From positions 310,001 through 374,000 of the forward strand of contig CANTAL010000139.1 in the NCBI GenBank assembly GCA_947650365.1: a DNA stretch of 64,000 nt. Reading direction: 5' to 3'. Within the stretch, counting starts at the first letter, position 1; every line of letters begins with the position of its first letter. A model generated the notes under the pieces. It did not search any database, was not told where the DNA came from, and worked only from the letters and a program-made list of their open reading frames with translations. This stretch comes from Chamaelirium japonicum. Its lineage: Eukaryota > Streptophyta > Magnoliopsida > Liliales > Melanthiaceae. The translations under genes and the position numbers were made by a program. This document shows, piece after piece, positions 17,162 to 29,300 of this stretch.

Positions 17162-18168
17162 CTAACCTGGGCCGGCGTCCGGGCGAGGAGGCGGTGCAGG
17201 AGCGGAGGTTTCGCCCTGGCGGAGCATCTCCATGGTGTCGGGGTCGTTGAGGCGGATGGGCGAAGCCCGCCTCCGGACCGTCTTCTTGCGAGGGTTGCCT
17301 CCCGAACTCCCCGCCCCCTTACTGGCCCCCTTGGAGGGAGGAGGGGCGTTCTGCATCGGCGGAATAGCGCCGATCTCCTCCTCCTTCTTCCGGACGATCT
17401 TCTGCTTCAGCATAATAGCGCCGGTCTTCCCGTCCTTCAACTGGAAGGCGAAGTCGGGAGCAGTGATCTTCTCCGGAGTCCTCCCTCCGAGGTAGTGGAG
17501 GAACGCCTCGTCCAGAGATCGCTCCCGGTCGGGAGCGATGCACTTCTTCTTCCCCACCCGGAAGAGGGATATCTCCCGGAAGACCGCCGTTAGGGGAACC
17601 CCGAGATGAGCCGGGTCTCTGCTGTGCCGCCCACGCCAGTCGCCGACCACCACGAAAGGGTGGTCCTTCCAGTGGCTGTCCTTGTTCTCGATGGCGGAGA
17701 AGGGGAGCACCTCGCCAGGTCGCCCGGCGAGGTAGAAGTAGCCGCAGCCCGCGGTGCTGAAGACCGGCCCGAGCTTGAGGAGCCACTTTTTGAGCAAGTA
17801 GCTCAGTGGGATCCTCGCCTTCAGGGCGATCTCCAGCTGGGACAGCCCGTAGAGTATCCCCCAGGAGTTTCCTGAGAGCTGGGCGGGGCAAAGCCCGTCA
17901 ACTCCAGGAGCTCCCTGGCGAGATGACTCAGGGGGAACCGCAGCCCAGACCACAGCAGCCCGACAGAAGCTACTGTGCCCTGGGGCGGCCTCCCCGAGAG
18001 TGGCATCTCGGTGACAATGATCTCCCGAGGGAGATCGATCGCCGCCCGGATACTTTCCCCGACGGGCACCCCCATGGGGTTCTGTAGCAAGACCACCGCT
18101 CTCTCAGCAGCGAGCTCAGAAGCTTGGGCGGCGGCAGCAGCAGCGGCAACGTCGGAAGCGGAGGCCAT
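17162..18168 (-). pseudogene. Antisense gene of element B, N-terminal transposon-like domain, frameshifted
   Basis: It starts at the ATG at 18168 (MASASDVAAAA). The domain motif GLRFPLSHLARELLEL is in one frame and GLCPAQLSGNSWGILYGL in the next. Comparison with C shows one base missing near 17893, where C reads GGCTTATGCCCC and B GGCTTTGCCCC. The second frame runs through ENKDSHWKDHPF and a basic KKTVRRRASP segment to a TAG at 17162-17164. The same TAG is present in C. Family assignment as for element A. Confidence 0.75.
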
Positions 18169-18280
18169 TAGAGCAGAAGGGCTAAGGCGAGCTAGAAGCA
18201 AAAGCGATCAAGGCGGGCTGAAAGCAAAGAAGGAAGGGAGAGCTGTTTTCACGTGACGGTAAATATCGCCCCCCATCCCC

Positions 18281-18288
18281 TATTTATA
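18281..18288 (-). promoter_or_regulatory. TATA box for the antisense gene of element B
   Basis: The plus strand reads TATTTATA, so the minus strand has TATAAATA about 113 bases before the antisense ATG at 18168. Element C has the same box 93 bases before its ATG. Confidence 0.7.
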
Positions 18289-18398
18289 GACGGGTGAGAG
18301 GTAGGTGAATCGATCCACAGTTAATGCCCGAGCGCGCTCGGCGAGGCGACATGACGGCAATCGAAGCGACAGCTCGTTTCTTTCCAATCGTCAAGCGC

Positions 18399-18485
18399 CA
18401 CGTGGGCCACGTGGGGAAAAGGCTACGCCGGCACCGACGCTGTCATTTACTGACAGGAGAGAAGCGAATCAGAGCGAGACACGTG
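18399..18485 (-). promoter_or_regulatory. Three G-boxes upstream of the antisense TATA box (element B)
   Basis: CACGTG occurs at 18399-18404, 18408-18413 and 18480-18485, within 200 bases upstream of the TATA box. C keeps the first and third. The rest of 18289-18603 shows nothing else clear. Confidence 0.6.
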
Positions 18486-18603
18486 TCCCGCGGCAGCCGG
18501 AATCTTATAATGAGATTTGCCGTATCAACTTCGTATCTCAGGTCTCGCATCGTATTTACGGTGAAACGACCGCTGGAGATCTGGTGCGAAACCCAAGCCA
18601 CAA

Positions 18604-19215
18604 GATCGCCCACGGCTGGTGCCCGCAGCTCGCCCGAGGTAGACCCTGACCGCGTGTGATGAGCTCGCGCCGGAAAGAGATCGCTCGTGGCTGACGCACC
18701 CGGCCCGCCCAGCGTTTGTGAAATACTTGGAGTCAAAACTCTCGACGCAGATCGCCCACGGCTGGCGCCCAAGCTCGCCCGAAGCAGACCCTGGCCGCGT
18801 GTGACAAGCTCGCACCGGAAGGAGATCGCTCATGGCTGATGCTCCGGCCCGCCCAGCGTTTGTGAAATACTGGCAGTTAAAGCTCTCGGCGCAGATCGCC
18901 CACGGCTGGCACCCAAGCTCGCCCGAAGCAGACCCTGGCCATGTGTGACAAGCTCGCACCGGAAGGAGATCGCTCATGGCTGATGCTCCGGCCTGCCCAG
19001 CGTTTGTGAAATACTGGGAGTCAAAACTCTCGACGCAGATCGCCCACGGCTGGCGCCCAAGCTCGCCCGAAGCAGACCCTGGCCGCGTGTGACAAGCTCG
19101 CACCGGAAGGAGATCGCTCGTGGCTGATGCTCCGGCCCGCCCAGCGTTTGTGAAATACTGACAGTCAAAGCTCTCGGCACAGACCGCCCACGGTTGGTGC
19201 CCGTAGTCCGCCAGG
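18604..19215. repeat. 144-bp tandem repeat of element B, about 4.2 copies
   Basis: Copies begin at 18604, 18750, 18894, 19038 and 19182 (first period 146, then 144), each starting with GA(T/C)CGCCCACGG. Element C has 146-bp homologues at the same place. A minus-strand frame stays open only because 144 is divisible by three; C's 146-bp units do not keep it. Confidence 0.92.
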
Positions 19216-19306
19216 TAGAGGTCACAAATGACTAGAACTCCCAATTCGACCGTCGTGTGCAATAAGACTCCTGAGCAAGCGCCAAAGTCTCCTTGGTCGC
19301 TCCCTC

Positions 19307-19315
19307 AGGAGGGGG
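19307..19315 (+). other. Polypurine tract of element B
   Basis: AGGAGGGGG then TAA lies directly before the LTR start at 19319. Confidence 0.85.
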
Positions 19316-19318
19316 TAA

Positions 19319-20364
19319 TGTTGGGGGTAACTGAAATCTGCCCTGGAGTTCGCACCCCCCCTCCGCGCTCACCAAATCACCTTGACAGGGAGCGAGATCC
19401 ACATTGGGCTGAAGGGGCCTTAGGCTAAAAGCTCGCTCAGGAGCTCGCCCAAGCTCGCGCAGGAGTTCGCTGGAGATGGCAGCGGGAGTTAGACCGTCAT
19501 TCATATAAAGATACCGGCACCACAAACGCCCCTAGCTCATGCAGGAGCTCGCCCAAGCTCGCGCAGGAGCTCGCCCAAGTTCGCCCTTGCCTGTGGATCT
19601 CATATACCCCAGGATTCCAAGGGGTGGGGAACTCGCCCAGGAGCTCGCCCTCCCCCCCATGCTAACCAAATCACCTTGACAGGGAGCGAGCTCCACATTG
19701 AGCCGAAGGGGCCTTAGGCAAAGAGCTCGCTCAGGAGCTCACCCAAGCTCGCTCAGGAGCTCGTCCAAGTTCGCTCAGGAGCTCGATCAAGCTCGCTCAG
19801 GAGCTCGCCCAAGCTCGCCAGAACTCCCCAGTTTATCGAAGAGGTCGCTCCCGCGAGGTCCGACTCTTGATAGATATGGAAGAGAAAGTGAAGCAATGGA
19901 GGGCGAGCTCGCCCTGGCTTCCCACCGGAGGTCGCCCACAGTGCACGAAGATCTCCCAGACTTGAATATTCCAGAATAGCCGCCTGGCAGCAACAAGAAA
20001 GATGCTCTCCCCCACTCAAACCGCCTGGCAGGCTCGACGACAAAGAATGTCAGGGACGCGAGTACCAAGGACTGTCAGAGACCCACGTGAGCCAGAACGT
20101 GGGGGTCTTGAAGGCTCTGGAAAGAATCTCCACGTGTCGGGCCGCGGTAGGTCGCCAATGTCTATAAATGCTCACCCCCAGGCTCCAGAGTACAGGTTCG
20201 AAACCCTTTTCCCTACCACTTTCATCCACTAAAGCTCGCCGTTGTGCACCTGAGACTGACTTGAGCGTCGGAGGGTCTGCGCTCCTAAGGGAGCCAGCCG
20301 TTCTCACGCTTTTTCTTTGTCTTGCAGGTAGCCTGCACGGACCAGCGAAAAAATCCCCCGAACA
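19319..20364 (+). repeat. 3' LTR of element B (1046 bp)
   Basis: It starts TGTTGGGGGTAAC and ends in CCCCCGAACA (TGTT/AACA inverted ends). It is related along its length to C's LTRs, including the many GAGCTCGCC(C)AAGCTCGC-type short repeats and a TATA box (TATAAATG at 20163-20170). GATCA follows it, then satellite. No partner LTR is in the window. Confidence 0.9.
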
Positions 20365-23300
20365 GATCATGCTAATGAATTAGAATGGAACGTACGAATA
20401 AATTAGAATGGATCGTGTGAAAGAATTAGAATGGATTGTATGAATGAATTAGAATGAATTCGTACGATCCATTCGAATTCATTCGCACGATCCATTCTAA
20501 TTCATTCATACGATCCATTCTAATTCATTCGTACGATCCATTCTAATTCATTCGCACAAATGTATCCATTCTAATTCATTCGTACGATTCATTCTTACTC
20601 ATTCGTATGATCCATTCTAATTCATTCGTACGATCCATTCAAATTTATTCATACGATCCATTCTAATTCATTCGTACGATCCATTCTAATTCATTCGCAC
20701 AAATGTATCCATTCTAATTCATTCGTACGATTCATTCTTACTCATTCATATGATCCATTCTAATTCATTCATACGATCCATTCTAATCCATTCGTACGAT
20801 CCATTCTAATTCATTCGCATGAATGTAACCATTCTAATTCATTCATTTGACCCATTCTAATTCATTCGTACGATCCATTCTAATTCATTCGTCCGATCCA
20901 TTCTAATTCATTCGCACGAATGTATCCATTCTAATTCATTCATACGATCCATTCTAATTCATTCGTACGGTCCATTCTAATTCATTCGCACAATCCATTC
21001 TAATTCATTCGTACGATCCATTCTAATTCATTCTAATTCTTTCACACTACGAATGGATTAGAATGGATACCTTTGTGCATATGAATTAGAATGGATCGTA
21101 CGAATGCATTAGAATGGATCATATTAATGAATTAGAATGGATACATTCGTGCGAATGAATTAGAATGGATCGTGCGAATCAATTAGACTGGATCGTGCGA
21201 ATGAATAAGAATAGATCATATGAATGAATTAGAATGGATCGTACGAATTAATTAGAATGGATACATTCGTGCGAATGAATTAGAATGGATTGTATGAATG
21301 AATTAGAATGGATCGTACGAATGAATTAGAATGGATCATACGAATTAATTAGAATGGATCAAACGAATGAATTAGAATGGATCGTACGAATGAATTAGAA
21401 TGGATCGTACGAATGAATTAGAATGGATACATTCGTGCGAATGAATTAGAATGGATTGTGCGAATGAATAAGAACAGATCGTGCGAATGAATTAGAATGG
21501 ATCGTACGAATGAATTAGAATGGATCGTGCGAATGAATTAGAATGGATCGTACGAATGAATTAGAATGGATACATTTGTGCGAATGAATTAGAATGGATC
21601 GTACGAATGAATTAGAATGGATCGTATGAATGAATTAGAATGAATCGTACGAATGAATTAGAATGGATCGTGCGAATGAATTAGAATGGATCGTACGAAT
21701 GAATTAGAATGGATCGTACGAATGAACTAGATTGGATACGTTCGTGCGAATGAATTAGAATGGATCGTACGAATGAATTAGAATGGATCGTACGAATGAA
21801 TTAGAATGGATCAAATGAATGAATTAGAATGGTTACATTCATGCGAATGAATTAGAATGGATCATACGAATGGATTAGAATGGATCGTACGAATGGATTA
21901 GAATGGATACATTCGTGCGAATGAATTAGAATGGATTGTATGAATGAATTAGAATGGATCGTACGAATGAATTAGAATGGATCGTATGAGTGAATTAGAA
22001 TGGATACGAAGGAATTAGAATGGATCGTACGAAGGAATTAGAATGGATCATACGAATGAAATAGAATGGATCGTACGAAGGAATTAGAATGGATTGTACG
22101 AAGGAATTAGAATGGATCGTACGAATGAATTAGAATAGATATATTCGTGCAAATGAATTAGAATGGATCGTATGAATGAATTAGAATGGATCGTATGAGT
22201 GAATTTGAACGGATAGTACGAATGAAGTAGAATGGATCGTATGAATGAATTAGAATGGATACATTCGTGCGAATGAATTAGAATGGATCATACGAATGAG
22301 TAAGAATGGATCGTACGAATGAAATAGAATGGATTGTACGAATGAATTTGAATGGATTCATACGAATGAATTAGAATGGATACATTCGTGCGAATGAATT
22401 AGAATGGATCGTACCAATAAGTAAGAATGGATCGTACGAATGAAATAGAATGGATTGTGCGAATGAATTAGAATGGATCGTACGAATGAATTAGAATGGA
22501 TCGTGTGAAAGAATTTGAATGGATTGTATGAATGAATTAGAATAGATCGTATGAATGAATAAGAACAGATCGTGCGAATGAATTAGAATGGATCGTACGA
22601 CTGAATTAGAATGGATCGTGCGAATGAATTAGAATAGATCGTACGAATGAATTACAATGGATACATTTGTGCGAATGAATTAGAGTGGATCGTACGAATG
22701 AATTAGAATGGATCGTGTGAAAGAATTAGAATGGATTGTATGAATGAATTAGAATAGATCGTATGAATGAATTAGAATGGATCGTACGAATGAATTAGAA
22801 TGGGTCATACGAATGAATTAGAATGGATCGTACGAATGAATTAGAATGGATACATTCGTGCGAATGAATTAGAATGGATACATTCGTGCGAAAGAATTAG
22901 AATAGATCGTATGAATGAATTAGAATAGATCCTATGAATGAATTAGAATGGATCGTGCGAATGAATTAGAATGGATCGTACGAATGAATTAGAATGGATC
23001 ATGCTAATGAATTAGAATTGATCGAACGAATGAATTAGCATGGATCGTGCTAATGAATTAGAATGGAACGTACGAATGAATTAGAATGGATCGTGTGAAA
23101 GAATAAGAATGGATTGTATGAATGAATTAGAATGGATCGTACGAATGAATTAGAATGGATCGTGTGAAAGAATTAGAATGGATTGTATGAGTGAATTAGA
23201 ATAGATTGTATGAATGAATTAGAATGGATCGTACGAAGGAATTAGAATGGATTGTACGAATGAATTAGAATGGATCGTACGAATGAATTAGAATAGATCG

Positions 23301-26300
23301 TACGAATAAACTAGAATGGATCGTACGAATGAATTAGAATGGATCGTGTGAAAGAATTAGAATGGATCGTACGAATGAATTAGAATGGATCGTGCGAATG
23401 AATAAGAATGGATCGTACGAATGAATTAGAATGGATCGTGCTAACGAATTAGAATTGATCGAACGAATGAATTAGCATGGATCGTGCATTCGTACGATCC
23501 ATTCTAATTCATTCGTAAAATCCATTCTAATTCATTCGTACGATCCATTCTAATTCATTCGTACGATCCATTCTAATTCATTCGCACGAATGTATCCATT
23601 CTAGTTCATTCGTACGATCCATTCTAATTCATTCGTACGATCCATTCTAATTCATTCATACGATCTATTCTAATTCATTCATACAATCCATTCTAATTCT
23701 TTCACACGATCCATTCTAATTCATTCGTATGATCCATTCTAATTCATTCGTACGATCCATTCTAATTCATTTGTACGATCCATTCTAATTCATTCGTACA
23801 ATCCATTCTATTTCATTCGTACGATCCATTCTTACTCATTCGTATGATCCATTCTAATTTATTCGCACGAATGTATCTATTCTAATTCATTCATACAATC
23901 CATTCTAATTCATTCCGTACGATCCATTCTAATTCATTCGCATGAATGTAACCATTCTAATTCATTCATTTGATCCATTCTAATTCATTCGTACGATCCA
24001 TTCTAATTCATTCGTCCGATCCATTCTAATTTATTCGCACGAATGTATCCATTCTAATTCATTCGTACGATCCATTCTAATTCATTCGTACGATCCATTC
24101 TAATTCATCCGTAAGATCCATTCTAATTCATTCGTACGATCCATTCTAATTCATTCGTACAATCGATTCTATTTCATTCGCACGAATGTATCCATTCTAG
24201 TTCATTCGTACGATCCATTCTAATTCATTCGTACGATCCATTCTAATTCATTCGCACGATCCATTCTAATTCATTCGTACGATTAATTCTAATTCATTCA
24301 CACGAATGTATCCATTCTAATTCATTCGTACAATCCTGAATTAGAATGGATCGTACGAATGAATTAGAATGGATACCGTTGTGCATATGAATTAGAATGG
24401 ATCGTACGAATGAATTAGAATGGATCATATTAATGAATTAGAATGGATCGTACGAATGAATTAGAATGGATACATTCGGGCGAATGAATTAGAATGGATC
24501 ATGCACGAATGTATCCATTCTAATTCATTCGTACGATCCATTCTAATTCATTAATATGATGCATTCTAATTCATTCGTACGATCCATTCTAATCCATTCG
24601 TAGGATCCATTCTAATCCATTCGTACGATCCATTCTAATTCATTCGTATGATCCATTCTAATTCATTCGCTCGAATGTATCCATTCTAATCCATTCGTAC
24701 GATCCATTCTAATTCATTCGCATGAATGTAACCATTCTAATTCATTCATTTGATCCATTCTAATTCATTCGTACGATCCATTCTAATTCATTCGTCCGAT
24801 CCATTCTAATTCATTCGCACGAATGTATCCATTCTAATTCATTCGTACGATCCATTCTAATTCATTTGTACGATCCATTCTAATTCGTTCATAAGATCTA
24901 TTCTAATTCATTCGTACGATCCATTCTAATTCATTCGCACGATCCATTTTAATTCATTCACACGAATGTATCTATTCTAGTTCATTCGCACGATCCATTC
25001 TAATTCATTCGTACGATCAATTCTAATTCATTCGCACGAATGTATCCACTCTAATTCATTCATATGATCCATTCTAATTCATTCGTACGATCCATTCTAA
25101 TTCATTCGTCCGATCCATTCTAATTCATTCACACGAATGTATCCATTCTAATTCATTCGTACGATCCATTCTAATTCATTCGTACGATCCATTCTAATTC
25201 ATTCGTAAGATCCAATCTAATTCATTCGTACGATCCATTCTAATTCATTCGCACGATCCATTCTAATTCATTCGCACGATCCATTCTAATTCATTCGTAC
25301 GATCAATTCTAATTCATTCGTACGATCCATTCTAATTCACTCATACGATCCATTCTCATTCATTCATACGATCCATTCTAATTCATATGCACAAAGGTAT
25401 CCATTCTAATCCATTCGTAGGATCCATTCTAATTCATTCGTACGATCCATTCTAATTCATTCGCACGATCCATTCTAATTCATTCGCACGAATGTATCCA
25501 TTCTAGTTCATTCGCACGATCCATTCTAATTCATTCGTACGATCAATTCTAATTCATTCGCACGAATGTATCCATTCTAATTCATTCGTACGATCGATTC
25601 TAATTCATTCGTCCGATCCATTCTAATTCATTCGTCCGATCCATTCTAATTCATTCGCACGAATGTATCCATTCTAATTCATTCGTACGATCCATTCTAA
25701 TTCATTCGTACGATCTATTCTAATTCATTCGCACGAATGTATCCATTCTAGTTCATTCGTACGTTCCATTCTAATTCATTCGTACGATCCATTCTAATTC
25801 ATTCGTACGATCAATTCTAATTCATTCGTACGATCCATTCTAATTCACTCATACGATCCATTCTAATACATTCATACGATCCATTCTAATTCATTTGCAC
25901 GAATATATCCATTCTAATTCATTCGTACGATCCATTCTAATTCCTTCGTACGATCTATTCTAATTCATTTGTACGATCTATTCTAATTCATTCATACGAT
26001 CCATTCTAATTCATTCGTACGATCCATTCTAATTCCTTCGTACGATCCATTCTAATTCATTCGTACGATCCATTCTAATTCATTCATACAATCCATTCTA
26101 ATTCTTTCACACGATCCACTCTAATTCATTCGTACGATGCATTCTAATTCATTCGTGCAATCCATTCTATTTCATTCGTACGATCCATTCTTACTCATTC
26201 GTACGATCCATTCTAATTCATTCACACGAATGTATCCATTCGTACTAATGAATTAGAATAGATTGTACGAATGAATTAGAATGGATCGTACGAATGAATT

Positions 26301-29300
26301 AGAATGGATCGTACGAAGGAATTAGAATGGATCGTACGAATGAATTAGAATAGATCGTACGAATGAATTAGAATGGATCGTACGAATGAATTAGAATGGA
26401 TCGTACGAATGAATTAGAATGGATCATACGAATTAATTAGAATGGATCATACGAATGAATTAGAATGGATCGTACGAATGAATTAGAATGGATCGTACGA
26501 ATGAATTAGTATGGATACATTCGTACGAATGAATTAGAATGGATTGTTCGAATGAATAAGAACAGATCGTGCGAATGAATTAGAATGGATCGTACGAATG
26601 AATTAGAATGGATCGTACGAATGAATTAGTATGGATACATTCGTACGAATGAATTAGAATGGATTGTGCGAATGAATAAGAACAGATCGTGCGAATGAAT
26701 TAGAATGAATCGTACGAATGAATTAGAATGGATCGTGCGGATGAATTAGAATGGATCGTACGAATGAATTAGAATGGATACATTTGTGCGAATGAATTAG
26801 AATGGATTGTACGAATGAATTAGAATGGATCGTATGAATGAATCAGAATGGATCGTACGAATGAATTAGAATGGATCGTGCGAATGAATTAGAATGGATC
26901 GTACGAATGAATTAGAATGGATCGTACGAATGAACTATAATGGATACATTCGTACAAATGAATTAGAATGGATCGTACGAATGAATTAGACTGGATCGTA
27001 CGAATGATTTAGAATGGATCTTACGAATGAATTAGAACGGATCGTACGAATGAATTAGAATGGATCGTACGAATGAATTAGAATGGATACATTCGTGCGA
27101 ATGAATTAGAATGGATCGGACGAATGAATTAGAATGGATCGTACGAATGAATTAGAATTGATCGTACGAATGAATTAGAATGGATCGTACGAATAAATTA
27201 GAATGGATACATTCGTCCGAATGAATTAGAATGGGTCATACGAATGAGTAAGAATGGATCGTACGAATGAAATAGAATAGATTGTACGAATGAATTAGAA
27301 TGGATCCTACGAATGAATTAGAATGGATCGTGTGAAAGAATTAGAATGGATTGTATGAATGAATTAGAATGGATCGTATGAATGAATTAGAATGGATCGT
27401 GTGAATGAATTCGAATGGATCGTACGAATTCATTCTAATTCATTCATACAATCCATTCTAATTCTTTCACACGATCTATTCTAATTCATTCGTACGATCC
27501 ATTCTAATTCATTCGTATGATCCATTCTAATTTATTCGTACGATCCATTCTAATTCATTCGTAAGATCCATTCTAATTCATTCGTACGATCCATTCTAAT
27601 TCATTCGCACGAATGTATCCATTCTAGTTCATTCGTACGATCCATTCTAATTCATTCGTACGATCCATTCTAATTCATTCGCACGATCCATTCTTACTCA
27701 TTCGTATGATCCATTCTAATTCATTCGCACGAATGTATCCATAATGGATCATACGAATGAGTACGAATGGATCGTACAAATGAAATAGAATGGATTGTGC
27801 GATGGATCATACGAATGAGTAAGAATGGATCGTACGAATGAAATAGAATGGATTGTACGAATGAATTAGAATGGATCGTGCGAATGAATTTGAATGGATC
27901 ATACGAATGAATTAGAATGGATCGTGCTAATGAATTAGAATTGATCGTACGAATGAAATAGAATGGATTGTACGAATGATTTAGAATGGATCGTACGAAT
28001 GAATTAGAATGGATACATTCGTGCGAATGAATTAGAATGAATACATTCATGCAAAGAATTAGAATAGATCGTATGAATGAATTAGAATGGATCCTATGAA
28101 TGAATTAGAATGGATCGTGCGATAAATTAGAATGGATCGTACGAATGAATTAGAATGGATCGTGCTAATGAATTAGAATTGATCGAACGAATGAATTAGC
28201 ATGGATCGTGCTAATGAATTAGAATAGAACGTACGAATGAATTAGAATGGATCGTGTGAAAGAATTAGAATGGATTGTATGAATGAATTAGAATGAATTC
28301 GTACGATCCATTCGAATTCATTCGCACGATCTATTCTAATTCATTCATACGATCCATTCTAATTCATTCATACAATCCATTCTAATTCATTCGTACGATC
28401 CATTCTAATTCATTCGTACGATCCATTCTAATTCATTCGTAGGATCTTAGAATGGAATATACGAATGAATTAGAATGGATCGTATGAATGAATTAGAATG
28501 GATCGTACGAATGAATTATAATGGATCGTGCTAATGAATTAGAATTGTTCGTACGAATGAAATAGAATGGATTGTACGAATGATTTAGAATAGATCGTAC
28601 GAATGAATTAGAATGGATACATCTGTGCGAATGAATTAGAATGGATACATTCGTGCGAAAGAATTAGAATAGATCGTATGAATGAATTAGAATGGATCCT
28701 ATGAATGAATTAGAATGGATCGTGCGAATGAATTAGAATGGATCGTACGAATGAATTAGAATGGATCGTACGAATGAATTAGAATGGATCGTGCTAATGA
28801 ATTAGAATTGATCGAACGAATGAATTAGCATGGATCGTGCAAATGAATTAGAATGGAACGTACGAATGAATTAGAATGGATCATGTGAAAGAATTATAAT
28901 GGATTAGAATGGATTAGAATGGATCGTGTGAAAAAATTAGAATGAATTAGAATGGATCTTACGAATGAATTAGAATGGATTGTGCGAATGAATTAGAATG
29001 GACCGTACGAATGAATTAGAATAGATCGTATGAATAAATTAGAATGGATACATTCGTGCGAATGAATTTGAATGGATCGGACGAATGAATTAGAATGGAT
29101 CCTACGAATAAATTAGAATGGATCAAATGAATGAATTAGAATGGTTACATTCATGCGAATGAATTAGAATGGATCGTACGAATGGATTATAATGGATCAT
29201 ACGAATGAATTAGAATGGATCATACGAATGAGTAAGAATGAATCGTACGAATGAATTAGAATGGATACATTTGTGCGAATGAATTAGAATGGATCGTACG

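Larger units (their letters stand above)
14892..20364 (+). mobile_element. Element B: 3' part of a second Tat-type element, split by A
   Basis: B shares its whole order with the 3' half of element C: 78-bp repeats, conserved inverted repeat, antisense gene, minus-strand TATA and G-boxes, 144-bp repeats, polypurine tract and LTR. Element A interrupts it in the 78-bp repeats; its 5' half must lie left of the window. The antisense gene is broken by a 1-base deletion, a MITE and stops. Its LTR ends in AACA, followed by GATCA and then satellite, so B also inserted in the satellite. Confidence 0.9.

Noticed and set aside
17140..17166. Intron at the shared UAG of the antisense genes
   Set aside because: GT and AG ends can be placed in phase, but the segments are 27 nt in B and 42 nt in C, below the usual minimum for plant introns.
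18525..19262. 245-residue minus-strand frame
   Set aside because: Translation of the 144-bp repeats; C's 146-bp homologues do not keep one frame.
27721..28050. 109-residue minus-strand frame
   Set aside because: It lies wholly in the 23-bp satellite and encodes only repeats of the unit (HSYDPF, HSNSFV); no start context or domain.
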